Positions 34,542 through 42,458 of a stretch of DNA of 64,000 bases are shown piece after piece. Origin of the DNA: Ruminococcaceae bacterium UBA4871 (lineage in GTDB: Bacteria; Bacillota; Clostridia; Oscillospirales; Acutalibacteraceae); assembly GCA_002399445.1 (NCBI GenBank), contig DHDR01000027.1, positions 5,376 to 69,375 on the forward strand, written 5' to 3'. Position 1 is the first letter of the stretch; each line of letters starts with the position of its first letter. The position numbers and the translations under genes are program-made. Under the pieces are notes generated by a model that ran no database searches, was not told where the DNA came from, and saw only the letters and a program-made list of their open reading frames with translations.

Positions 34542-36383
34542 TTATTCTTGATTTTCATGAAAATAGGCGAAAACTTTTGCGGCAGCCGGATGTGTCATAT
34601 CCGGAGCACCTTCCAGTTCTTCCAAGGTAGCTTCCCGGATTGCAGAAACAGTGCGAAAATGGTGCAGCAAGGATTTTGCGCGTTTTTCTCCAACACCCTC
34701 AATCTGCGTCAAAGAGGAAGAAAAAGTATGTTTTCGGCGGCTTTGTCGGTGATAACCGATTGCCCACCGATGAACTTCATCCTGAATACTGGAAACTAGT
34801 GTAAACGCCGCTCTGTGGGAATTGATGGCAATTTCCCCGCCGTCTCCGGTAATAGCGCGTGTACGGTGATTATTGTCCTTCACCATTCCAAACAGAGGAA
34901 TCTGCAGGCCAAACTGCTTCAGGACTGGACAGACCGCATGGACCTGCCCTTTTCCACCATCCAGCAAGATTAGATCCGGAAGCCGGCCAAAGCCCTCTTT
35001 TTCTCCTTTATGTGCCTCATATTCCTGAAAACGGCGCGTAAGGACTTCCTGCATAGAAGCATAGTCGTCCTGCCCATCAACTGTTTTAATTTTAAACTTT
35101 CGATAAGCTGATTTAAGCGGGCGGCCATTTTCAAAGACGACCATTCCAGCTACATTGTCTTCTCCTGCAAGATTGGAAATATCATAGGATTCAATATACT
35201 GCGGCGGATTCGGCATGCCTAAAAGCCTGCCAAGCTCATCCAGTGCGCTGGTTTCCCGTCCGGTTCGGCCGGTTGTCTGGGCAACCTGTTCCGCTGCATT
35301 GCTGCGCACCATTTCGACCAATTTTGCCTGCTCGCCCTTTTGAGGCAGCAGAATATGCACAGCATGGCCGGCCTTTTCCGTCAGCCACCGCTCCAGTAAA
35401 TCAGCACTTTCTGCTGCTCCATCCAATGTAACCTTCGGTGGAATAGAGTCCCGCATCGAATAATATCGTTCCACAAATTCACGCCGGGCATTCTCCGGCT
35501 CTCCTACCGGTCCCATGGGAAAACTTTCCCGGTCATACAGACGTGCATCATGGAAACGGAATACCTGAAAACACGCCGCTGAAGGTCCTTGTGCCAATGC
35601 AATAACATCCTGTTCCGGAACCGAATTGGCCACTACTTTCTGCCGATCTGCCATTCGCTTAATTGCCTGCAGCCGGTCGCGCAGACGCGCAGCGCGCTCA
35701 AACTGTAATTTCCCGCTGGCTTCCATCATCTGCTGCTCCAGTTTTTTGACAGAAGCATGCCTGCCGCCCTGCAGAAATTCGACAGCTTCTTCTACCAATT
35801 TCCGGTATTCTGTCTGCGTAATTTTGCCAAGGCACGGAGCACAGCATTGCTTAATATAGTAATTGAGGCAGGGACGTTTCTTCCCAATATCCTGTGGAAA
35901 ACGCCGACTGCAATCCGGCAGGCAGAAAATTTTCAGAGTTTCATCCACACTTTCTTTTGTCGCCCAGGAACTGACATAAGGGCCAAGATACCGTGCCCCA
36001 TCATCCAGCATCTGCTGAGCCTGTGAAATGCGCGGCCAGTCTTCATTCGTAATTTTTATATAATGATAGCCTTTGTCATCCTTCAGCAAAATATTGTATT
36101 TGGGCGTATGCTGTTTAATTAAGCTTGCTTCCAACACAAGTGCTTCAAATTCACTGTCCGTTAAAATGTATTCAAACCAATCCACATGGGCAACCATCTG
36201 GCGCACCTTTTCTTCATGGTTTTTCTCGCTGCCAAAATATTGGCTGACGCGGTTTTTCAGTGCCTTTGCTTTTCCAATATAAATAATTTTCCCGCTTTTT
36301 TCGTGCATAATATACACGCCCGGATGCAGTGGCAGCTTCATTGCCTTTCTGCGCAGTTCGATGCGCTTTTCTTCATTGATCAC
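34542..36383 (-). CDS. uvrC: UvrC, excinuclease subunit
   Basis: Nucleotide excision repair nuclease making both incisions around lesions with UvrAB. 613 aa. GIY-YIG domain at the N-terminus (HPGVYIMHEKSGKIIYIGKAKALKNRV), UVR motif about 205-240, UvrC RNase-H-like domain (SYDISNLAGEDNVAGMVVFENG, DLILLDGGKGQV) and C-terminal helix-hairpin-helix pair. The annotated start is a GTG at 36383; an ATG 14 codons on is a possible alternative. Monocistronic between two terminators or gaps. Confidence 0.95.
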   Translation of the reverse strand: MINEEKRIELRRKAMKLPLHPGVYIMHEKSGKIIYIGKAKALKNRVSQYFGSEKNHEEKVRQMVAHVDWFEYILTDSEFEALVLEASLIKQHTPKYNILLKDDKGYHYIKITNEDWPRISQAQQMLDDGARYLGPYVSSWATKESVDETLKIFCLPDCSRRFPQDIGKKRPCLNYYIKQCCAPCLGKITQTEYRKLVEEAVEFLQGGRHASVKKLEQQMMEASGKLQFERAARLRDRLQAIKRMADRQKVVANSVPEQDVIALAQGPSAACFQVFRFHDARLYDRESFPMGPVGEPENARREFVERYYSMRDSIPPKVTLDGAAESADLLERWLTEKAGHAVHILLPQKGEQAKLVEMVRSNAAEQVAQTTGRTGRETSALDELGRLLGMPNPPQYIESYDISNLAGEDNVAGMVVFENGRPLKSAYRKFKIKTVDGQDDYASMQEVLTRRFQEYEAHKGEKEGFGRLPDLILLDGGKGQVHAVCPVLKQFGLQIPLFGMVKDNNHRTRAITGDGGEIAINSHRAAFTLVSSIQDEVHRWAIGYHRQSRRKHTFSSSLTQIEGVGEKRAKSLLHHFRTVSAIREATLEELEGAPDMTHPAAAKVFAYFHENQE

Positions 36384-36427
36384 CCTATCTCATCTTCTTC
36401 CATAATCGGCAACAAATAGGATCCTAC

Positions 36428-36477
36428 AAAAAACAAAAGCTGCCCCGCCACGGAAAAACCGCGCTCACGGGACAGCT
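36428..36477 (-). terminator. Terminator after ptsH
   Basis: On the minus strand AGCTGTCCCG...CGCGG pairs with CCGTG...CGGGGCAGCT, followed by TTTTGTTTTTT. It begins 13 bp past the ptsH stop. Confidence 0.85.
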
Positions 36478-36489
36478 GCCTGACACAAA

Positions 36490-36753
36490 TTACTCTGCAA
36501 AACCAGATTTGACCAAATCAACAAGGCTGTTGACGGCATCTTCTTCATCAGGGCCATCAGCAATAATGCGAATAGTCGTTCCACCGATAATGCCCAAAGA
36601 AAGCACACCAAGCAGGCTCTTCGCATTTACGCGGCGTTCTTCTTTTTCCACCCAAATAGAAGATTTATACTCATTCGCTTTCTGAATAAAGAAAGTTGCA
36701 GGGCGGGCATGGAGTCCAACTTGGTTTTGAACCAAAACTTCTTTAACACACAT
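36490..36753 (-). CDS. ptsH: HPr, phosphocarrier protein
   Basis: 87 aa. Carries phosphate from enzyme I to sugar-specific EIIA, and in Firmicutes also acts in carbon catabolite control through Ser-46. The active-site VGLHARPATFF (His-15) and the regulatory serine in NAKSLLGVLSLG are both present. Monocistronic, with its own promoter at 36853-36880 and a strong terminator. Compare the HPr-like protein at 17299, which lacks the His. Confidence 0.95.
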   Translation of the reverse strand: MCVKEVLVQNQVGLHARPATFFIQKANEYKSSIWVEKEERRVNAKSLLGVLSLGIIGGTTIRIIADGPDEEDAVNSLVDLVKSGFAE

Positions 36754-36852
36754 TCCGATTAACTCCTAACAATAAAAATTTCAAGCTGATTATTTTCAAA
36801 TGAATCAAATGAATAAGTGCAAAATACCGCAGCCACATTTATCTGCACTGCT

Positions 36853-36880
36853 ATTATAGCACTTTTCAATATGCGGTCAA
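36853..36880 (-). promoter_or_regulatory. ptsH promoter
   Basis: On the minus strand TTGACC (36880-36875) and TATAAT (36858-36853) are 16 bp apart, about 100 bp upstream of the ptsH start. Confidence 0.6.
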
Positions 36881-37019
36881 TCACCACGTCAAAAATTTGG
36901 ACTTATCCATAACTACAAGGTATAGGACCATAAGCGTATTCGTGCAATTTGCCATATTTGTTGAAAACTTTTAGGCTTTCTGCCTATCCTTTTGACAATA
37001 CAATGCCGTTTTAACACTT

Positions 37020-37760
37020 TTATTTTTCTATATTAGCATCAAAATCAGTAAGAAAGCGCTGGTCATCCTTTGGCAGAGAAACTTTTTCCAACATATCCGG
37101 ACGCTTCTGCAAAGTCCGCAGCAGGCTTTGCTGATGACGCCAACAGGCAATTTTCGCATGATGGCCTGTCATCAATACCGGCGGAACGCTTCTTCCGCGC
37201 CAAATTTGCGGCCTGCTGTACTGGGGGTATTCCAGCAGCCCATGATAATGACTTTCTTCCTCAAAACACGCATTGGCAGCAAGGACACCCGGCTGAAGAC
37301 GGGCAAGAGAATCGATCAAACAAAGCGCGGGCAGTTCTCCGCCTGTCAAAACAAAATCACCCAAAGAAATCTCTTCATCGACATAAGCGTCCAGCACACG
37401 CTCGTCCACACCCTCATAATGACCGCAGAGAATGCAAAGATTTTCATATTGATTGAGTTCTCCGAGCAGCGCCTGATTCATTGGCTTTCCCTGCGGACTC
37501 ATATATACAATATGCGGTTTTTTCCCTAATGTACGAATCAAATCATCAAAACAGGCCGCAATTGGTTCTGCAAGCAGCAGCATTCCTTTTCCACCGCCGA
37601 AAATCGTATCATCCACTGTGCTGTGTTTGTCATGGGCATATGAACGGAGTTGATGCGGCACAATTTGTACAGCACCGCGTTTTCTTCCTCTGCCAACAAT
37701 ACTTTCCGCCAACACGGATTCGCACATCTCTGGAAACAGCGTAATCAAATCAATCCGCAT
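37020..37760 (-). CDS. trmD: TrmD, tRNA m1G37 methyltransferase
   Basis: Methylates G37 of tRNAs reading CNN codons, preventing frameshifts. 246 aa. Knotted SPOUT domain with LITLFPEMCESVLAESI, FGGGKGM, SPQGKPM, LCGHYEGVDERV and SLGDFVLTGGE; a C-terminal helical domain follows. The start lies 11 bp inside rimM, so the genes are coupled, as is typical. Confidence 0.96.
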   Translation of the reverse strand: MRIDLITLFPEMCESVLAESIVGRGRKRGAVQIVPHQLRSYAHDKHSTVDDTIFGGGKGMLLLAEPIAACFDDLIRTLGKKPHIVYMSPQGKPMNQALLGELNQYENLCILCGHYEGVDERVLDAYVDEEISLGDFVLTGGELPALCLIDSLARLQPGVLAANACFEEESHYHGLLEYPQYSRPQIWRGRSVPPVLMTGHHAKIACWRHQQSLLRTLQKRPDMLEKVSLPKDDQRFLTDFDANIEK

Positions 37761-38262
37761 CGAACATTCCCTCCATCGGAACGATTTCTATAATGCCCTC
37801 CTCCAGCGAAACACGCTTGACCGTCTGCGGGATAGCCGGAATCAAAGTCGTTTTGCCGGAAGGTTCCCGAATTTCATATACATCATTCGCACCTGTTTCC
37901 AATACAGAGGTAAGCGTGCCAAAGATTTTTCCGTCCTCTGCGCTGCGCACGGTGAGTCCAATCAAATCCTGCCTGAAAAAAGTGTTTTCCGGCAGATGGA
38001 CATCTTCCCTGCGAAAACATAATACACGGCCGCGCAGGGCGTCCGCCTGCTCCACAGACGTCACACCCTCCAGGATAAGCAAAAGCAGACTTTTGTGTAC
38101 GCGGGAAGAAACCACATGAACTGGTTCTTTGCTCTTTTCCCAGTACAAAGTTTCAAACTGCCGCAGAAATTCTGCGGAATCACACCATGGCTCCAGCCGG
38201 AGCTCCCCGCGCACGCCATGTGTACCGACAATGCGTCCGGCCTCTAGATATTCTAATTTCAT
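37750..38262 (-). CDS. rimM: RimM, 16S rRNA processing protein
   Basis: Ribosome assembly factor for the 30S head, binding protein S19. 170 aa with N-terminal RimM beta-barrel (AGRIVGTHGVRGELRLEPW) and C-terminal PRC-barrel (DLIGLTVRS, GANDVYEI, TTLIPAIPQTV). Overlaps trmD. A strong hairpin terminator lies between khpA and rimM, so its expression from the ylxM promoter depends on read-through or on another promoter not identified. Confidence 0.94.
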   Translation of the reverse strand: MKLEYLEAGRIVGTHGVRGELRLEPWCDSAEFLRQFETLYWEKSKEPVHVVSSRVHKSLLLLILEGVTSVEQADALRGRVLCFRREDVHLPENTFFRQDLIGLTVRSAEDGKIFGTLTSVLETGANDVYEIREPSGKTTLIPAIPQTVKRVSLEEGIIEIVPMEGMFDAD

Positions 38263-38301
38263 TTTATCCTCCAGACTGATCGGACACCCTTGCAGCTGTA
38301 G

Positions 38302-38338
38302 AAAAATTCTGCCGCAGGCATCATCGCTTGCGGCAGAA
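38302..38338 (-). terminator. Terminator between khpA and rimM
   Basis: On the minus strand TTCTGCCGCA and TGCGGCAGAA (10 bp) are followed by TTTTT. It divides ylxM-ffh-rpsP-khpA from rimM-trmD. Confidence 0.85.
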
Positions 38339-38350
38339 ATCTGAAATATG

Positions 38351-38584
38351 TCAGTCTATTTCCACAGACACCCTGGCGTTTTGCCGGGTAGCTGCTGCAC
38401 GCATGACCACACGGATAGCCTTTGCAATACGGCCTTGTTTCCCAATGACACGCCCCATATCACTTTCTGCTACATGCAAATGATAGGTAATCATACCATC
38501 CTGCGCAGGCTCGTCCACTGTAACATGAACCGCTGTTGGATCCTCCACCAGCCCCTGTGCGATGGAAATCAAGAGTTTCTCCAT
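38351..38584 (-). CDS. khpA: KhpA, KH-domain RNA-binding protein
   Basis: 77 aa, one KH domain with the GxxG loop in GRVIGKQGRIAKAIR. In Gram-positive bacteria KhpA (YlqC) pairs with KhpB/Jag and binds RNA in cell-division and translation control. It is 20 bp downstream of rpsP, as in most Firmicutes. Confidence 0.93.
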   Translation of the reverse strand: MEKLLISIAQGLVEDPTAVHVTVDEPAQDGMITYHLHVAESDMGRVIGKQGRIAKAIRVVMRAAATRQNARVSVEID

Positions 38585-38603
38585 GGAGCAAACCTCCTTT
38601 AAT

Positions 38604-38846
38604 TCAGATCACACCATTTTGTTTGAAAAGGCGCTTTACGGTATCGGTCGGCTGAGCTCCATTTTTCATCCAAGTCTGAACTTTTTCTGCATCGACCTTT
38701 ACTTCTGCAGGCTCTTTCAGCGGATTATAGTAACCGATTTCCTCAATGAAACGACCGTCACGGGGATAACGGGAATCTGCCACTACGATACGATAAAACG
38801 GGTTCTTCTTTGCACCCATACGGCGCAGACGAATCTTAACTGCCAT
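38604..38846 (-). CDS. rpsP: Ribosomal protein S16
   Basis: 80 aa from ATG at 38846, preceded by GGAGGTAAAAACA; longer in-frame starts upstream are not needed. Typical N-terminus MAVKIRLRRMGAKKNPFYRI and the central DGRFIEEIGYYNP. Located between ffh and khpA. Confidence 0.97.
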   Translation of the reverse strand: MAVKIRLRRMGAKKNPFYRIVVADSRYPRDGRFIEEIGYYNPLKEPAEVKVDAEKVQTWMKNGAQPTDTVKRLFKQNGVI

Positions 38847-38930
38847 TGTTTTTACCTCCAAAGGAAAATAGAAAAAATAATATAATTTCATAATCAGGAA
38901 TTTCGGGCTTTCCGCCGCTGATTCCCTGAA

Positions 38931-40283
38931 TTATCTGGATTGAAAAGGCATTCCGCCCGGCATCCCCATTGGGGGCATCCAGCGGCGCCGACCTTTTTTA
39001 TTTTTCATCATTTTCATCAATTTCTGCATCTGTTCCATAGACTTCAACAACTTATTGACATCCTCCACCTTAGCGCCGCTGCCCGCCGCAATACGGCGTT
39101 TACGGGAAGGATTGATAACAGCGGGCTTCGCACGCTCTTCCAAGGTCATGGAAAGGATAATTGCCTTTTCGCGGTCAATCAGATGGTCATCCAACTGATT
39201 ATCGCTGAGTTTGCGGGTATCCATCCCGAATTTTTCCAAAATACCACGCATAGGCCCCATTTTTTTCACTTGATCGAATTGCGCCAGCAGGTCATTAAAA
39301 TCGAGCTTATTCTGCACCAGCCGCTTTGCAGTCTTGGCGGCCTCCTTTTCGTCCAGTTTGGACTGTGCATCCTCAATCAAGGTAAGCACATCGCCCATGC
39401 CGAGGATTCGGGAAGCCATCCGGTCCGGATGAAACACCTCAATATCGTCCAATTTTTCACCGACACCGATAAACTTAATCGGCTTACCCGTAACCGCTTT
39501 CACAGACAGTGCAGCACCGCCGCGGGTGTCGCCGTCCAGCTTTGTCAGAATCACACCGGTAATACCCAGCTTTTCGTCAAATGTTTTGGCAACATTGACG
39601 GCTTCCTGACCGGTCATACTGTCCACCACCAGCAGGATTTCACTTGGTTCCACCGCTTTTTGGATATTTTGCAGTTCTGCCATCAGCTTTTCATCAATCT
39701 GCAGACGGCCAGCCGTATCAATCAGGACAAAATCATTGCCATAATCTTTGGCATGACGCACCGCGTCTTTGCTAATTTGAATCGGGTCACCCTGTCCTTC
39801 TTCAAAGACAGACACCCCGGCCTGTTCCCCAACAATCTGTAACTGCTTAATTGCTGCCGGGCGGTAGACATCACAGGCAACCAGCAGGGGACGGTGGCCC
39901 TGCTTTTTCAGCAGCCGGCCCAGCTTTGCCGCATGGGTCGTTTTTCCGGCACCCTGCAGCCCGCAGAGCATCATAACACAAGGTCCGGAAGAGGGCATTT
40001 TCAGGTGAGCCTCCCCGCCGCCCATCAGCGCTGTCAGCTCTTCATCAACTATTTTGACTACCATCTGCCCCGGGGTAAGGCTTTCCATAACCTCACTGCC
40101 CACTGCACGCTCACTGATCTTTTTCGTAAACTCCTTGGCAACCTTATAGTTGACATCCGCTTCCAGCAGGGCAAGGCGCACCTCACGCATTGCCGCTTTG
40201 ACATCTCCTTCTGTCAGCTTGCCTTTACTTTTCAGTCGCCGGAATGCAGCGGAAAGTTTGTCTGTCAGGCTTTCAAATGCCAT
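38931..40283 (-). CDS. ffh: Ffh, signal recognition particle GTPase (SRP54)
   Basis: 450 aa. Targets membrane proteins with 4.5S RNA. N domain and G domain with GLQGAGKTTHAAKLG (108-122), DTAGRLQID, TKLDGDTRGG; C-terminal M domain rich in Met (MEQMQKLMKMM, MGMPGGM). Directly follows ylxM (16 bp), its usual partner. Confidence 0.97.
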   Translation of the reverse strand: MAFESLTDKLSAAFRRLKSKGKLTEGDVKAAMREVRLALLEADVNYKVAKEFTKKISERAVGSEVMESLTPGQMVVKIVDEELTALMGGGEAHLKMPSSGPCVMMLCGLQGAGKTTHAAKLGRLLKKQGHRPLLVACDVYRPAAIKQLQIVGEQAGVSVFEEGQGDPIQISKDAVRHAKDYGNDFVLIDTAGRLQIDEKLMAELQNIQKAVEPSEILLVVDSMTGQEAVNVAKTFDEKLGITGVILTKLDGDTRGGAALSVKAVTGKPIKFIGVGEKLDDIEVFHPDRMASRILGMGDVLTLIEDAQSKLDEKEAAKTAKRLVQNKLDFNDLLAQFDQVKKMGPMRGILEKFGMDTRKLSDNQLDDHLIDREKAIILSMTLEERAKPAVINPSRKRRIAAGSGAKVEDVNKLLKSMEQMQKLMKMMKNKKGRRRWMPPMGMPGGMPFQSR

Positions 40284-40299
40284 AAACGCGCCTCCTCAA

Positions 40300-40668
40300 T
40301 CATTCTGAATCTTCCAGTTTTGCAAGAATTTTCAGCAATTTTTCAATCTGCTCGGTAATAGACTTGTCATAGACAAAGCGGCTGTTATAGTCTCGGATGT
40401 GCTCCGCATACTGTCGAATCTGGGCATAAGCAGCTGCGCGTTGGCGGGATTTGCGTAAAATGCCGAGATTTTTTTCCATTTCAATCAACTGTGCTTCTCC
40501 ACGTTTAATGGAGTCCCGCACACCTTGACGAGTAATCCCTTCATTTTGCGCAATTTCAGACAAAGAAAGATCATCATTATAATAACAGGAAATAACTTCC
40601 CTCTGCTTTTTTGTCAGCATGGAACTATAATAGTCCAGCAGAAGTGAAATTTCAAGATTCTTTGCCAA
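40300..40668 (-). CDS. ylxM: YlxM, SRP-associated HTH protein
   Basis: 122 aa, helix-turn-helix protein that binds Ffh and stimulates SRP GTPase in streptococci. HTH region ISCYYNDDLSLSEIAQNEGITRQGVRDSI. The start chosen is TTG at 40668 with GGAGG 8 bases upstream. An ATG at 40728 is in frame but lies upstream of the -10 box of the promoter at 40717-40745, so it cannot be on the transcript; the TTG start is thus strongly favoured. Confidence 0.92.
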   Translation of the reverse strand: MAKNLEISLLLDYYSSMLTKKQREVISCYYNDDLSLSEIAQNEGITRQGVRDSIKRGEAQLIEMEKNLGILRKSRQRAAAYAQIRQYAEHIRDYNSRFVYDKSITEQIEKLLKILAKLEDSE

Positions 40669-40716
40669 CCTCCGCGCCTCCGTTCCTGTAAAGTTCTTTG
40701 CTTTACAAGCAGTTTG

Positions 40717-40745
40717 ATTATACCGCATTTTCGCGCAATTGTCAA
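40717..40745 (-). promoter_or_regulatory. ylxM-ffh operon promoter, consensus sigma-A
   Basis: On the minus strand TTGACA (40745-40740) and TATAAT (40722-40717) are perfect consensus hexamers with a 17-bp spacer. It drives ylxM, ffh, rpsP and khpA. Confidence 0.9.
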
Positions 40746-40883
40746 GCACTTCTCTGCAGGTACAGAATCAAGGCTCCTGCACTGTACAAGTCCAACTCGG
40801 TCTGTTAAAATAAGTATAATTTTAATCATTAGAATGGATTACGGAAAGCCTTTCATCTGCGTCATATTTTCTGGAGGTATCCT

Positions 40884-42446
40884 ATGAAAAATGTTGTCAT
40901 CATTGGTGCTGGACCCGCAGGACTAACCGCTGCACATGAGCTGCTAAGCCGCGGAAAAGGTAACTTTTCGGTTTCAATTTTGGAAGAAAGCGGAACAGTC
41001 GGCGGCATTTCGCGCACCGTTCCGTGGCATGGAAACCGCATGGATATCGGCGGACACCGTTTCTTTTCTAAAGAGAACCGGGTCAACCAGTGGTGGGCAG
41101 AACGCATGCCGGCCCAGGGAGCACCTTCTTTTGATGACAAAGCACTGGACCGAAAGTGCATACTCTCCCCCGGAGGTCCAAATCCGGAACAGGAAGACCA
41201 TGTAATGCTTACCCGCAGGCGCGTTTCCCGAATTTATTATAAACACCATTTTTTTGATTACCCGATTACCTTGAAAGCTCAGACTCTACGCAATCTTGGA
41301 CTCATCTCCGCCATAAAAGCAGGCTGCAGCTATCTGCATGCCTGTGCAAACCATCTTCCGGAAACAAGTCTTGAAAATTTTTACATTAACCGCTTCGGCA
41401 AAATCCTTTACAGTATGTTCTTTGAAGGTTACACGGAAAAGCTCTGGGGGCGCCATCCCTGCAATATTTCTGCAGACTGGGGCGCCCAGCGTGTCAAAGG
41501 ACTTTCAGTTTCCGCTGTGCTGAAAGATATGCTGAAAAAAGCAGTTGGAAAGAAAGGGAAAGAAACAGAAACTTCCCTGATAGAACAGTTTCAGTATCCC
41601 AAATACGGTCCCGGCCAGCTCTGGGAACAAACGGCAGCAGAAATTACCGCAATGGGTGGAGTGCTGCACCGGAACTGCCGAGTGACCGGCGTCCACACGG
41701 AAAACGGCCGAGTTACTTCCGTGACCGTGCAGACAGCCAAGGAAACGAAAACCGTGAAGGGAGAAATTTTTCTTTCTTCCATGCCGCTCAAAGATTTGGT
41801 CGGCGGTATGGAAAATGTTCCTCAGCCAATCGCAGAAATTGCCGCAGGCCTTCCCTATCGGGATTTTGTTACGATCGGAATTTTAGTTAAAAAATTGAAT
41901 TTAAAAAATCAAACGAACATCCGTACACTTGGGAATATCATACCGGACTGTTGGATCTATATTCAGGACCCGGGCGTACAGCTCGGGCGCATCCAGATTT
42001 TCAACAATTGGTCCCCCTATATGGTGGCCAAGCCATTAGATACCGTATGGATAGGTCTGGAATATTTCTGCACAGAAGGAGATGCTTTCTGGAATATGAC
42101 AGAAAAGCAGTGCACTGCTTTTGCTGCCGGCGAACTGGTGAAAATGGGGATTCTCTCATCTCCTGAGGATATTTTGGACTCGCACCGCGTTCGTGTAAAA
42201 AAAGCCTATCCGGCCTATTTTGATACATATGCACAGATAGACCGCCTGATTGCCTACCTGAATCAGTTTGAAAATCTGTACTGTATAGGGCGCAACGGCC
42301 AGCATCATTACAACAATATGGACCATTCCATGATGACAGCTTTTGAATCAGTAGACAATATTCTTTCTGAAAAAAAAGACAAAGCGAATATCTGGAACGT
42401 CAATACCGACGGCGATTATCAGGAAGAAAACAAAAAAGAAGGATGA
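40884..42446 (+). CDS. FAD-dependent oxidoreductase (UGM/amine oxidoreductase-like)
   Basis: 520 aa. An N-terminal FAD-binding motif VIIGAGPAGLTAAHELLSRG (5-24) and the second motif SGTVGGISRTV precede the substrate region; MDIGGHRFFS and GRNGQHHYNNMDHSM near the end are typical of the UDP-galactopyranose mutase/protoporphyrinogen-oxidase-like clan. It is 12 bp upstream of a GT39-like membrane glycosyltransferase and probably co-transcribed, so a role in surface-glycan or lipid-linked sugar modification is inferred. Substrate unknown. GGAGG lies 6 bases before the ATG. Confidence 0.82.
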   Translation: MKNVVIIGAGPAGLTAAHELLSRGKGNFSVSILEESGTVGGISRTVPWHGNRMDIGGHRFFSKENRVNQWWAERMPAQGAPSFDDKALDRKCILSPGGPNPEQEDHVMLTRRRVSRIYYKHHFFDYPITLKAQTLRNLGLISAIKAGCSYLHACANHLPETSLENFYINRFGKILYSMFFEGYTEKLWGRHPCNISADWGAQRVKGLSVSAVLKDMLKKAVGKKGKETETSLIEQFQYPKYGPGQLWEQTAAEITAMGGVLHRNCRVTGVHTENGRVTSVTVQTAKETKTVKGEIFLSSMPLKDLVGGMENVPQPIAEIAAGLPYRDFVTIGILVKKLNLKNQTNIRTLGNIIPDCWIYIQDPGVQLGRIQIFNNWSPYMVAKPLDTVWIGLEYFCTEGDAFWNMTEKQCTAFAAGELVKMGILSSPEDILDSHRVRVKKAYPAYFDTYAQIDRLIAYLNQFENLYCIGRNGQHHYNNMDHSMMTAFESVDNILSEKKDKANIWNVNTDGDYQEENKKEG

Positions 42447-42458
42447 AGGAGCACTTCC

